From: an uncultured Phycisphaerales bacterium
GTDB taxonomy: Bacteria > Planctomycetota > Phycisphaerae > Phycisphaerales > SM1A02
DNA: 44,483 nt
NCBI GenBank assembly: GCA_905480395.1
Contig: CAJQQE010000004.1
Coordinates: 1-44,483, forward strand
Direction: 5' to 3'
Shown one piece after another: positions 35,475 to 43,782 of the stretch. The notes below the pieces were generated by a model that ran no database searches, had not been told where the DNA came from, and saw only the letters and a list, made by a program, of their open reading frames with translations. Within the stretch, counting starts at the first letter, position 1, and every line of letters starts with the position of its first letter. A program made the position numbers and the translations under genes.

Positions 35475-36494
35475 TCAGCCCGGAACCACCGGCGATGCTT
35501 TGAGGATCTCATTGAGTCGTTCGCGGAAAACCTCCTCACCCTCCAGAAACTCGATTTCCACCATGGGCACGATCACCGGAAGCCCATTGAGATGCTCCGA
35601 ATGCAGCCGAAGCTTGACCCAGTCTTTGAAGGTGGTGATCACCGCATCCGCCCCTACCGCCCTCGCGGTGGCGACGAGACGAGACACGCTGGCCGCGTCG
35701 TAGGCCGCGTGATCACGCGCCGGTTCGTCATGAACGATCACACTGCCCGCAGACTCCACGGCATTTCGGATCGACGCCGGGTTACCAACCCCGAACAGCG
35801 TTACCAGGCGCCGGCCTTGCAGCTGCCCAATCTTGAGTTCCGTCTTCACGCCATCCCGAAACTCCCTGACACTGGTCCATCGATGACTAGTCCATGCCAG
35901 CGGCGGTCGTCCGTGATGACCTTCAATCAGATCAGACAGGGCCTGATCGACCCCGGACGATCGGGTCACGATCACCACGTCTGCTCGGCCTAACGCGTTG
36001 CAAGGCTCTCGCCGAAGGCCCGCGGGAAGCATCGGTTGATCGAGCCCGGGACGAGTCGCGTCGATCAGCACCACGTCTAGATCACGATGAACACGGCGAT
36101 GCTGGAATCCATCGTCGAGCACCACGATTTCCGGCGGAGGCTGGATCTTCGAGACCGACGCCACCCGGTCGGCGCCGATGGCGATGGAAACGCCATCGAG
36201 TCGTTCCTCGTATTCCGCCGCTTCATCAGAGAATCCGGTCGCGGTAGCGCGGTACCCCCGGAGCGCGATGGCCGGTCGTCGGCCTGCCTCCTGGACGCGT
36301 TCCGCGATCCAGCGGCACATCGGCGTCTTCCCGGTGCCGCCAGCGGTGAGGTTGCCCACGGAGATGACCGGCATGCTGAGACGATGGATGCCTCGACCGG
36401 CATCGAATCCGCGGCGACGCAGCTGCACGATCGCCTGGAAGCACCAACTCGCCGGTCGCAAAAGGATCGAAGCCCATGGCGGTGGTTCATGCAT
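35475..36494 (-). CDS. lpxK: Tetraacyldisaccharide 4'-kinase
   Basis: LpxK phosphorylates the 4' position of tetraacyldisaccharide-1-phosphate to give lipid IVA, a membrane-bound step of lipid A synthesis. The ATG at 36494 has AAGGAA 7 bases upstream and overlaps the previous stop by 8 bases; a further in-frame start at 36536 lacks this. The 339 residues carry an N-terminal membrane-associating helix, P-loop VGNLTAGGTGKTP (about 46-58), DDGFQHRRVHRDLDVVLIDA (about 124-143, with the catalytic Asp-Asp-His region) and RADVVIVTRS. LpxK presence implies lipid A in the outer membrane. The neighbours hldE and the heptosyltransferase fit the same pathway. Confidence 0.95.
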   Translation of the reverse strand: MHEPPPWASILLRPASWCFQAIVQLRRRGFDAGRGIHRLSMPVISVGNLTAGGTGKTPMCRWIAERVQEAGRRPAIALRGYRATATGFSDEAAEYEERLDGVSIAIGADRVASVSKIQPPPEIVVLDDGFQHRRVHRDLDVVLIDATRPGLDQPMLPAGLRREPCNALGRADVVIVTRSSGVDQALSDLIEGHHGRPPLAWTSHRWTSVREFRDGVKTELKIGQLQGRRLVTLFGVGNPASIRNAVESAGSVIVHDEPARDHAAYDAASVSRLVATARAVGADAVITTFKDWVKLRLHSEHLNGLPVIVPMVEIEFLEGEEVFRERLNEILKASPVVPG

Positions 36495-36984
36495 TCGGCG
36501 GTTCCTTGCTCGCATCCCTCGCAGCATCGCCTTCATTCATATTGGATCGTTCGATGGCCTCGCGAAGGCGGATGGCGCCCCGGACCACGCGCCGATCGAC
36601 AATCTCTTGATGCACACGAACCGACACCAAGGTATCGAAGAGCGCCGTCAGAACGAGAATGAAGAGGGTAATGATGACGGCCACCCAAGCGAAGAGGTAG
36701 GTGACCGGCTGCACCTCGGGGTCAATCCAACCGGTCGCGGCCGCGGTTGAAACAACTACCACACCAGCCAAGAGCAGACTCATCCGCCGGAGCCGGCGTC
36801 GAGCCAGCAGGACCGAGGCGCGGCCCAAACGACGCCAGTACCAGATCCCCGCGATCAGAAAAACCACCACCACCGCCGCCGCCGCCGAAGCAGGAAGATG
36901 CGTCTGCCCCAGACTCAAGAGCGAGCGGCTTAGATGACCATGGCCCCCAGCAGCGGTGCTGAAGAAGTTCGAGGATGCAATCAT
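36487..36984 (-). CDS. Membrane protein of unknown function
   Basis: A 165-residue protein with about three membrane helices (near 32-52, 67-87 and 92-120) joined by basic turns (WYWRRLGRA, ARRRLRRMS). The C-terminal 40 residues are charged and cytoplasmic in the positive-inside view. AGGGG lies 6 bases before the ATG, whose start overlaps the maf stop (ATGA); its own stop overlaps the lpxK start. It is therefore made with the LPS genes, but no family is recognised. A role in envelope assembly is possible from position only. Confidence 0.72.
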   Translation of the reverse strand: MIASSNFFSTAAGGHGHLSRSLLSLGQTHLPASAAAAVVVVFLIAGIWYWRRLGRASVLLARRRLRRMSLLLAGVVVVSTAAATGWIDPEVQPVTYLFAWVAVIITLFILVLTALFDTLVSVRVHQEIVDRRVVRGAIRLREAIERSNMNEGDAARDASKEPPNA

Positions 36985-37583
36985 GAACGCCCCTTCAGTC
37001 GATCACGCCGATCGATCCGTTCGAGAATCGGAAGCAGGCGGCGGATCGGAAGGCCCATGACCGTTGTTGGGTCGTCGAGGCATGCCAACGGCCAGCCGTC
37101 CTCGATTCGATCGATCAGGTTGTATCCGCCTGCTTTTCCCATCCACTCTCCCGAGTCCAGATATTGATCGAGCGCTTCACCGGATAGGGATCCAAGTTCG
37201 ACCGTGGCGATATCGCTCAAGAGGAGCCTTCTACCCGCCTGGTCCAGAACACACATGCCCGTGATCGTCTGATGCCCACGACCGATCATGCTGGCGATCA
37301 TCTCCGCCGCGTGCCCACGATTCTCCGGCTTACCAAGGATCTCACCATCGACGAGGCAGACCGTATCCGCCGCGATGCACGCGACATGGGGATACCGCGG
37401 CGGACCAATCTGCGCGGCCTTGAACCACGCCAGGGCCTCGACAAACTGGCGAGGGGAATCGGTTTCGAGATGAATCCGCCCATCGTCGATCGCCGGTGAA
37501 ACCTGCTCCACATCCCAGCCCGCTTGCTCGAGCAACGATCGACGGCGAGGGCTCGCACTGCCGAGAAGCACCGACCGAGTCAT
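36981..37583 (-). CDS. maf: Maf-like nucleotide pyrophosphatase
   Basis: Maf proteins hydrolyse dTTP, UTP or modified nucleotides to monophosphates, acting as house-cleaning enzymes; older work named them septum formation inhibitors. From ATG 37583 the protein has 200 residues, starting TRSVLLGSASPRRRSLLEQAGW, the family hallmark. Other motifs are CIAADTVCLVDGEILGKP (catalytic Asp) and GKAGGYNLIDRIEDGW (usually GKAGAYxIQ, giving the substrate type). ATG 37583 overlaps the heptosyltransferase stop by four bases, and its stop overlaps the next start. Its placement in an LPS operon may be by coupling only. Substrate class between dTTP/UTP and m7GTP types is not settled; the GYNLID context leans to dTTP/UTP. 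Confidence 0.92.
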   Translation of the reverse strand: MTRSVLLGSASPRRRSLLEQAGWDVEQVSPAIDDGRIHLETDSPRQFVEALAWFKAAQIGPPRYPHVACIAADTVCLVDGEILGKPENRGHAAEMIASMIGRGHQTITGMCVLDQAGRRLLLSDIATVELGSLSGEALDQYLDSGEWMGKAGGYNLIDRIEDGWPLACLDDPTTVMGLPIRRLLPILERIDRRDRLKGRS

Positions 37584-38638
37584 AGGCCTCCCTCCGATGC
37601 GGTCGTTGCCGCCGCCAAGAGCCTGGCAAGACAAGCCGCGAGCACTGAGTCAATCGTGATGGCCCGCATCACTCGATCACCGATCTTCGGATCTCGATAG
37701 TGCAGAGCCGGATCCGCCACCGGGGACGTGATGCAATCTGCGACCCGGTCAAAGGGCCCTGAAATGGAAGCGTCCGTCGGACCGAAGAGGCCAACCAGCG
37801 GCACACCAAATCCGGTCGCGGCATGAAGCATCGCCGAATCGTTGGCCACCACCAACGACGCATCTCGAACCGCGGCCATCGAAAACGCCAGTGGACCTTG
37901 ACCAGCAAGAATCTTGATCCCAGCGCTTCCGCGTGCTATCTCGGAAAGCCGACCGACTTCCCCAGCGCCCCCGAGAAGAACGATTTTTTTCGTGTGACCG
38001 TCACCCAGCAGCCGCCCCGCGAGTTCGGCCCAGAGGTCCGCTGGCCATTCCTTGCTGACCCACCGACTGGTCGGTGCCAGCGCGATGTATGGCTCTTGAC
38101 CGATCGATGATGCCCGCCAAGATGCCCAGTCAGCCTCAACGTCTTCCGGAACAAAGAGCTTCGAGTCTTTGATGGGCTCGATTCCGGCGCCCTCCAGAAG
38201 CGAAAGCATCCGATCGACCGCATGGAGTCCACCCGACACGGTGATCCGGTCGGTATATCCCAGCCAGGCACCCTCTCTCGCATCTGCAAACCCAATCCGT
38301 TTCTCACCTCCGCTGGCCAGGGCCATGATTCCGCTTCGAGCCAGACCTTGGGCATCGACCACGAGGTCATATCCATTGCGGAGCCCCCGGAAAAAATCGA
38401 AGGCCCGGCGGGCCTGCGCCGGCGATCGCCACCAATGCTGGATTCGGCGTCTCGGAAAACCGATGACGCGGGAGACGGCAGGATGTGCTCGAATCGCGTC
38501 TTCGAAGCCCTCCTGAACGACCCAATCGATCGGAACCCCAGAAAAAGCGCGGGATAGTGACGTCAGAACCGGTATCGAACGGAACACATCGCCGAGGGCA
38601 CTCGGACGGATTAAGAGGATTCGTTGGTTCGAGATCAC
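37580..38638 (-). CDS. GT9 family heptosyltransferase (WaaF/WaaC-like)
   Basis: A 352-residue glycosyltransferase of family GT9, which adds heptose from ADP-heptose to lipid A-Kdo or the growing LPS inner core. Features: ILLIRPSALGDVFRSIPVL at the N-terminus, DLVVDAQGLARSGIMA, RIGFADAREGAW, LAPTSRWVSKEWP in the ADP-binding domain (like APxSxWxxKxWP), and NDSAMLHAATGFGVPLVGLFGPTD with the sugar-binding motif near the C-terminus. The start is GTG 38638; the only ribosome-site candidate, GGAAC, is very close. It is the first gene of the operon and its product uses the donor made by HldE at the operon end. Heptosyltransferase I versus II cannot be told. Confidence 0.9.
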   Translation of the reverse strand: MISNQRILLIRPSALGDVFRSIPVLTSLSRAFSGVPIDWVVQEGFEDAIRAHPAVSRVIGFPRRRIQHWWRSPAQARRAFDFFRGLRNGYDLVVDAQGLARSGIMALASGGEKRIGFADAREGAWLGYTDRITVSGGLHAVDRMLSLLEGAGIEPIKDSKLFVPEDVEADWASWRASSIGQEPYIALAPTSRWVSKEWPADLWAELAGRLLGDGHTKKIVLLGGAGEVGRLSEIARGSAGIKILAGQGPLAFSMAAVRDASLVVANDSAMLHAATGFGVPLVGLFGPTDASISGPFDRVADCITSPVADPALHYRDPKIGDRVMRAITIDSVLAACLARLLAAATTASEGGL

Positions 38639-38655
38639 GTTCCGGCTCGATTCGC

Positions 38656-38684
38656 TTGACAGGTTAAGAGGTTCGGAGAATAGT
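38656..38684 (+). promoter_or_regulatory. Sigma-70-type promoter of the kinase gene
   Basis: TTGACA (38656-38661), a perfect -35, then 17 bases, then AATAGT (38679-38684), a 4-of-6 -10. It lies about 105 bases upstream of the Ser/Thr kinase start in the divergent intergenic region. Confidence 0.55.
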
Positions 38685-38789
38685 CCCCGATTCGATCTCC
38701 GGTTCGATCCACGCCCGAGACCCTGCTCGACCGCCCTCGCTCGCCACTAGAATCCTCACCCCGACCTCCAGACGAAAAGACCCTTCGAC

Positions 38790-40100
38790 GTGAGCGACCA
38801 ACCCGCTTCATCACCAGACCCGCCAGACTCTACTGGCAGCGACGCCACCCAAGGCAGTGGTGGAGATGGTGGTAGCCGCGCCGGTGCCGGATTCGAGACC
38901 CTCCTCGGGCGAGTGGTGATCGAGCGAGGACTGGTCAGCCCCGACGAACTCGAACATGTTCGCAATGATCGGGAAGTCGACCCCGAAGGAAGTCTGGCGG
39001 ATGCCCTCCTTCGATCTGGATTCATGACCGCCAGCCAGGTGGATCGACTGCGCTCCGAAGTTGAATCGGAGAAGAGCTCCCAACGTATTCCGGGATACAA
39101 GATCATTCGCAAGCTCGGCGCTGGCGCGATGGCCACCGTCTTCCTCGCGAAACAACTTTCGCTCGACAGACTGGTCGCGATCAAGGTACTTCCACGTCGA
39201 TACAACGACAACGCCGACTTCATCGCCCGCTTCTACAAGGAAGGTCGGGCGGCCGCGAAACTCAACGATCCAAACATCGTGGCCGCCTACGACGTCGCAC
39301 AGTCCGGCGAACATCACTTCTTCGTCATGGAATTCGTGGATGGTGAAACGGTCTTCGATCGAATCAGTGCCAACAAGCGATTCAAAGAGTTGGAAGCGAT
39401 CTCGGTCACCCGGCAAGTCGGCTCCGCACTCCAGCACGCGCATGCTCGTGGTTTTATTCATCGCGACATCAAGCCAAAGAACATCATGATGACCAAGTCC
39501 GGCGATATCAAGCTCGCCGATCTCGGTCTGGCAAGAGCGCTCAGCGATAAGGAGTCTGCCGAGGCAGAAGCTGGAAAGGCCTACGGAACCCCCTTCTATA
39601 TCTCGCCAGAACAGATCCGCGGAAAAGTCGACATCGGCCCTCAAGCCGATATCTACGGACTTGGTGCCACGCTTTACCACATGGTCACGGGGCGAGTGCC
39701 GTTCAATGGGAAGAATCCTTCCGAAGTGATGCATCGGCACCTGAAAGATCAGATCGTCCCCCCGGACCAGGTCAATCCGAGTATCTCAAGCGGCCTTGCA
39801 CAGATCATCGAACTCATGATGGCGAAGGACCCCAGAGATCGATATCGCAACGCCGAAGAACTGCTGGAAGATCTCGACGAGGTCGAAGCTGGACGCCCGC
39901 CTCGGCACGCTCGCAGCGCTATGGACATCGCATCCGTGGTCTCCTCGATGTCGACCGACGCGAGCGATCCCTCGGTGAACGCACCACGACGGGCCAAGAA
40001 GGATGACACTCGAGCGCTCAATATGGCGATGATCGCCGGCCTTGCGCTGAGCGTCCTTGTCAACCTCATCCTGCTGGTCTACGTCGCCTCCAAGACCTAA
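38790..40100 (+). CDS. Membrane-anchored Ser/Thr protein kinase with N-terminal GspE-N-like domain
   Basis: A 436-residue Hanks-type kinase. Residues 1-33 are Ser/Asp/Gly-rich; 35-95 resemble the MshEN/GspE N-terminal fold (LLGRVVIERGLVSPDELEHV, DALLRSGFMTASQVDRL), which in other proteins binds regulators such as c-di-GMP. The kinase domain spans about 100-370: P-loop LGAGAMATVF (109-118), Lys 132 in VAIKVL, catalytic HRDIKPKN (224-231), DLG in place of DFG (244-246), and GTPFYISPEQ. A C-terminal helix (about 412-432) is the likely membrane anchor, so the kinase is cytoplasmic. Start GTG 38790 has no clear ribosome site. Substrates are unknown. No phosphatase or FHA gene is adjacent. Confidence 0.92.
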   Translation: MSDQPASSPDPPDSTGSDATQGSGGDGGSRAGAGFETLLGRVVIERGLVSPDELEHVRNDREVDPEGSLADALLRSGFMTASQVDRLRSEVESEKSSQRIPGYKIIRKLGAGAMATVFLAKQLSLDRLVAIKVLPRRYNDNADFIARFYKEGRAAAKLNDPNIVAAYDVAQSGEHHFFVMEFVDGETVFDRISANKRFKELEAISVTRQVGSALQHAHARGFIHRDIKPKNIMMTKSGDIKLADLGLARALSDKESAEAEAGKAYGTPFYISPEQIRGKVDIGPQADIYGLGATLYHMVTGRVPFNGKNPSEVMHRHLKDQIVPPDQVNPSISSGLAQIIELMMAKDPRDRYRNAEELLEDLDEVEAGRPPRHARSAMDIASVVSSMSTDASDPSVNAPRRAKKDDTRALNMAMIAGLALSVLVNLILLVYVASKT

Positions 40101-40140
40101 ATCGTCCGAGGTTTGACCGGAGCGATCGGCGCCGCGAGCG

Positions 40141-40605
40141 TCACGCAACCTCGAAGATGAACTCAACCTCGACCGTGGCATCAAGCGGGAGCGCATTGAC
40201 GCCGACCGCGGCTCGCACGTGACGGCCAGCATCTCCAAAGACCGCCACCATGAAGTCGCTGGCCCCGTTCGCCACTGAAGGCTGAGCGTCGAAGCCCGGA
40301 TCGCACTGGACAAAGACACCGAGCCTGACCACGCGTCGAATTCGCCCTAGGTCGCCGTCGAGGGCTGCCTTGGCCACCGCCAAACCGTTAATCGCACAAC
40401 GCCGAGCGGCGGCTGTCGCCCCATCGATGGAGACCTTCGAAGGAACCGGACCGTTGGCAACCAAAACGCCATCTTCGAACGGAATCTGGCCACTCACCAT
40501 GAGAAGATGACCGCTCTGAACGGCTGGCAGGTACGACGCCACGGGGCGAGGAGGCTCGGGAAGTGTGATCCCAAGATCAGAAAGTCGATTCTCAATGGCA
40601 CTCAT
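40141..40605 (-). CDS. RidA (YjgF/YER057c/UK114) family protein
   Basis: RidA-family proteins hydrolyse reactive enamines/imines formed by PLP enzymes, or do related chemistry; this subgroup is less well studied. The 154 residues begin ENRLSDLGITLPEPPRPVA, the mark of a subgroup distinct from classic RidA, then YLPAVQSGHLLMVSGQIPF and RRVVRLGVFVQCDPGF. The C-terminal HVRAAVGVNALPLDATVEVE keeps the Arg corresponding to the substrate-binding Arg105 of RidA and the final Glu. AGGA is 7 bases before the ATG at 40605. It converges with the kinase gene, 40 bases between the stops, with no obvious terminator. Confidence 0.9.
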   Translation of the reverse strand: MSAIENRLSDLGITLPEPPRPVASYLPAVQSGHLLMVSGQIPFEDGVLVANGPVPSKVSIDGATAAARRCAINGLAVAKAALDGDLGRIRRVVRLGVFVQCDPGFDAQPSVANGASDFMVAVFGDAGRHVRAAVGVNALPLDATVEVEFIFEVA

Positions 40606-40985
40606 GGTTGATTCCTGTTTCTGGATGCCACGACTGAAGAGTGGTCGCAGTCCCCTTCATGGTGACGCCCCCGCTGCGAAAACGCGACCGATGACCTTCG
40701 AAACGCCTCCTTCGTACCCGACAACGCAACTCAAGCGTGACCAGAGCCCCGCAGATCTTGGTGGGCCGATGAGATCATCTGCCATCGAATACGAGTCCGA
40801 GAATAATGCGATTTAAACCCTTTTAATTGCGATTTGCTGGTCGCCGACTGGCGCAAAGCACCATCGCAAGGCGGGATTCGGCCCTCGAATGCTGGAACGC
40901 TCCCGAAGCTGGTACGAGGAAGGCCCGGGATGCGATTTCGCGGAATCGACGAGAAACTAGACCTAAAAAGATCAATCGAAGGAAC

Positions 40986-41013
40986 TTGACACTGACTTCC
41001 GTCGGACTAACGT
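40986..41013 (+). promoter_or_regulatory. Candidate promoter in the long leader
   Basis: TTGACA (40986-40991) is followed after 16 bases by TAACGT (41008-41013), which keeps the three most conserved -10 positions only. If used, it gives a leader of over 700 bases before the prepilin-like genes. Confidence 0.35.
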
Positions 41014-41018
41014 ACACC

Positions 41019-41035
41019 TGTCTGTTTTTCAGACA
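41019..41035 (+). other. Small hairpin near the leader promoter
   Basis: TGTCTG and CAGACA flank five T residues. It would lie at the very 5' end of an RNA begun at the candidate promoter and could stabilise it, or be an operator. Confidence 0.35.
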
Positions 41036-41733
41036 TTCAATACGGGCCGCGGCAGGTCCTTCAATATCCGAGCCTTCGCGGGCTTCGCTCGAGTCACCGT
41101 GGTTGAGATTCTCTCCACGTTCGCAAGAGTCCCCGAGAAGTTCTTCCGGCACCATTCTTATCCGCCGGGATTTCGCTCACCTGCCCTCATCCGCCGATTT
41201 TTCGGCACTCATTCGCCGCCGCCCGAGACATACCGACCAGACGACCTCTTTTGGGGCCGTGGTTGTTCTCTTGGCGTGGACGCGATTCGAACCCCCTTCC
41301 AGGGGCTTGAGCGAAGATTCACAACCCAACAGAATCGACGAACTGGTCGGGATTGACGGCGGTAGGATCCCTGTCAGAGGCGTCTTTTGAGAGATGCGGC
41401 ACGACAGAGGTTCAATACTCGGAATCAGCAACGGACATACGGACGTTTCGATTTCAGGCGAAGAACCTCTTAGACCGCAGATCGAAGAAGTGGCGCCGAT
41501 CAAGGCGGGATCCACGAGTTGGCAACGGGTTTCGACCTATTGGCCAGGCATCAGGGAATGTTTTTATCCCACCGCGAGTTCTTCACTTCGGTTCTTCTGA
41601 ACCGGTTCGAGTGCCGATGCTTTCTCCGTCTTTTCGGGAGAGCCTCCGGCCGAATTCCGGCTGATCGTGTTTATTACAGTGATCGTTCGATCGCTGAGCT
41701 TTCTTCAAACTTGGCTTAATGGAGGCCAAAGAC

Positions 41734-42711
41734 ATGCGAAAACGAAATGGTTTCACACTCGTGGAGTTGCTGGTGGTCATCGCGATTATCGCCTTGCTCA
41801 TCGGACTTCTTCTCCCTGCACTTTCCCGTGCCCAGCAGGCTGCACGCGTCGTGAAGGACGCGAATGGGATGGCACAGATTCATAAGGCTTGCCTCATCTG
41901 GTCCCAGAACGACCCGAACGGCTGGCTCCCGTCCCCCGGCCGAATCAATCGATTCACCGATCCTCGGATTGGTCGCCAGCCTGGCTTCGGCCCGGAAAAC
42001 TGGAAGAAGAATTCCACCGGCCACCTCTACTCCTCGATGATTGGCCAGGGCTACTTCAACTCCGACATCTGCATCAGCCCCGTTGAAGCAAACCCTGTCG
42101 TCGCCCAGTTTGGCGAGAACTCCGATGACGGCGCGATCGGCTACGACTACGCGGCGATCGACCCGGCAACTGACGTTTATTGGATGGGCGATACCGCTGA
42201 TCCGGTCCAAGTCAGCGAAGGAACGCCTCCCGTTGGCGCTGCCAATCAGATTTTCTTGGCGAAAATCAACCGTGCCGCTCCCTACGGCAGAGCTCACTGC
42301 TCGTATGCCCACCTTCAGCTCTGTGGTGATCGAAAGACGAACACCTGGCGAAACAACCAGGACAGCTCGAAGCCCGTCTTTAGCACCCGTGGCACAAAGA
42401 ACGGCGATACCACGACCGACGAGTATCGAAAGAGCTGGACCCTGCTCATGATGGGACCCGACACCGAATGGCAAGGGAACATCACCTTCAACGACAACCA
42501 CGTTGAATACTCGAAGAACTTCTACCCGGCGAACACTGCCTACGAGTGTGGCGATCGCGAACTGACCAAGGACAACATTTTCACTTGGGAATTCGAAGAC
42601 TGCAACACCTGGGAAGCCGGTGATACCTGCCTCGCCATGAATGAACTTGTGACCGACGCAGGCGGTGGCAACCCGAAAACGACCCCCATCTACGACGTGA
42701 AGCGTGACTGA
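41734..42711 (+). CDS. Prepilin-like protein with N-terminal cleavage/methylation motif, first of pair
   Basis: A 325-residue type II/IV secretion pseudopilin-like protein. ATG 41734 has GGAGG 8 bases upstream; the earlier in-frame ATG 41719 overlaps that ribosome site and is rejected. The N-terminus MRKRNGFTLVELLVVIAIIAL is a prepilin signal with cleavage after Gly6 and Glu at +5 of the mature protein, cut and methylated by PilD. The remaining part is a globular domain with five or more cysteines and the motif GNITFNDNHVEYSK (about 249-262), reminiscent of the G-N-x-x-F-x-D-G-H-V end of planctomycete DUF1559-like pilins. It is probably exported and assembled in, or displayed by, a pseudopilus. 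The next gene is a paralogue. Confidence 0.85.
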   Translation: MRKRNGFTLVELLVVIAIIALLIGLLLPALSRAQQAARVVKDANGMAQIHKACLIWSQNDPNGWLPSPGRINRFTDPRIGRQPGFGPENWKKNSTGHLYSSMIGQGYFNSDICISPVEANPVVAQFGENSDDGAIGYDYAAIDPATDVYWMGDTADPVQVSEGTPPVGAANQIFLAKINRAAPYGRAHCSYAHLQLCGDRKTNTWRNNQDSSKPVFSTRGTKNGDTTTDEYRKSWTLLMMGPDTEWQGNITFNDNHVEYSKNFYPANTAYECGDRELTKDNIFTWEFEDCNTWEAGDTCLAMNELVTDAGGGNPKTTPIYDVKRD

Positions 42712-42781
42712 TGGTCTCCTCGGTTCATTTCTACGCTGAGTTTCTCACAACAACTATTTCTAAACTTTGGAGTTCATAATC

Positions 42782-43645
42782 ATGCGAAAGCGAAAAGGCT
42801 TCACGCTCATCGAACTGCTCGTGGTGATGGCGATCATCGCCCTTCTCCTCGGCCTCCTGCTCCCGGCACTGGCCAAGGCTCGCGCCACGGCACGCCAAGT
42901 CAAGAGCGCTACGCAGTTGAATCAGATCCACAAGGGATTCATGATCATGTCGACCAACGACAATGACATTTTCCCCACCCCGGGCCGCATCAACCGTTGC
43001 GGCACCACACCCGGCAAGGGCCCCGAAGACGAAAGCGTCAACAGTCACGCCAACCTCTATGGCGCCTGCATTTCGGGCGAATTCTTCACGCCCCAGTTGC
43101 TGGTCGATCCTAGCGAAGCTTCGGGCAACGTTGCCATTGCTTCAACGTATGACATCGAACGGTACAGCCCACCGGGTGATGTCTATTGGGATGACAACGA
43201 CTTTTCTCGTTTCAAGGCCGATCTCGATGGCACCTGCAACACCAGCTACGCCACCATGCTCTTGAACGGCAACCGTAAGGCTCGCCAGTGGAACAAGTCG
43301 CTTGACTCCAAGTATGCCGTTCTTGGTAATCGAGGCATCGAGGACTCCAGCTACGACGAGCAAGATTACCTGAGCTCGAAGACGCTTTTGATCCACGGAT
43401 CTCGCAAGGAGTGGATCGGAAACATCTGCTTCAACGACAACCATGTTGAGTTGGTTCGAACCTTCGCCCCGGCGGCCCTTGCCGCGATCAACTCGAATGG
43501 GACCTCGGTCGAAGACACCCTCTTCGCAGAGGATGTCGATCTCGACGGAGAAGGCTCAGACGTCTACCTCGTCATGAGTGACACGGGGTCAGCCACCGGC
43601 AACTGCAGTGACTTTCTCTGGGAAGCGTCCCTTTCTTGGGACTGA
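42782..43645 (+). CDS. Prepilin-like protein with N-terminal cleavage/methylation motif, second of pair
   Basis: A 287-residue paralogue of the preceding protein. ATG 42782 has GGAG 9 bases upstream; TTG 42767 is also in frame but less likely. The prepilin signal MRKRKGFTLIELLVVMAII is followed by a helix and a globular domain; the pair share PxPGRINR near residue 62 and GNIxFNDNHVE (214-223 here). The C-terminal part is acidic and diverged. It follows its neighbour by 70 bases in the same direction and ends before a strong terminator, so the two are likely co-transcribed. Whether the two form one mixed filament or separate ones is unknown. Confidence 0.87.
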   Translation: MRKRKGFTLIELLVVMAIIALLLGLLLPALAKARATARQVKSATQLNQIHKGFMIMSTNDNDIFPTPGRINRCGTTPGKGPEDESVNSHANLYGACISGEFFTPQLLVDPSEASGNVAIASTYDIERYSPPGDVYWDDNDFSRFKADLDGTCNTSYATMLLNGNRKARQWNKSLDSKYAVLGNRGIEDSSYDEQDYLSSKTLLIHGSRKEWIGNICFNDNHVELVRTFAPAALAAINSNGTSVEDTLFAEDVDLDGEGSDVYLVMSDTGSATGNCSDFLWEASLSWD

Positions 43646-43680
43646 TCCAGGTCGGGTAGAAACCCAATCGAAAACGCTAC

Positions 43681-43716
43681 GCCGCCCGCGGATCCCTCCG
43701 CGGGCGGCTTTTTTTT
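43681..43716 (+). terminator. Rho-independent terminator
   Basis: A 12-bp perfect stem (43681-43692 with 43697-43708), TCCC loop, then eight T residues. It ends the prepilin-like transcript. Confidence 0.95.
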
Positions 43717-43782
43717 CTCGGAATCGACGGGAATGCCGCCGCCGCTTTGAATCTTCACGCCCAGATCAGGCCGTCGCCTATC

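Larger units (their letters stand above)
40606..41733. other. About 1.1-kb region without a convincing gene
   Basis: No reading frame in this stretch has a recognisable protein family, a good ribosome site and a start. The longest plus frame (40827-41390) is Arg/Ser-rich and the wobble pattern of neighbours is missing. Contents that can be named are a candidate promoter at 40986-41013, a small hairpin at 41019-41035, and the ribosome site GGAGG at 41721-41725 for the first prepilin-like gene. The region looks like a long regulatory leader or the remains of a lost gene. Confidence 0.6.

Noticed and set aside
41280-41310. GATTCGAACC, resembling a tRNA T-arm on the minus strand
   Set aside because: The flanking bases do not pair into a T-stem, and no acceptor, anticodon or D-arm can be found at proper distances.
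40827-41390. 187-codon plus frame in the long leader
   Set aside because: Arg/Ser-rich, no motif, no ribosome site and unlike neighbouring genes in codon use.
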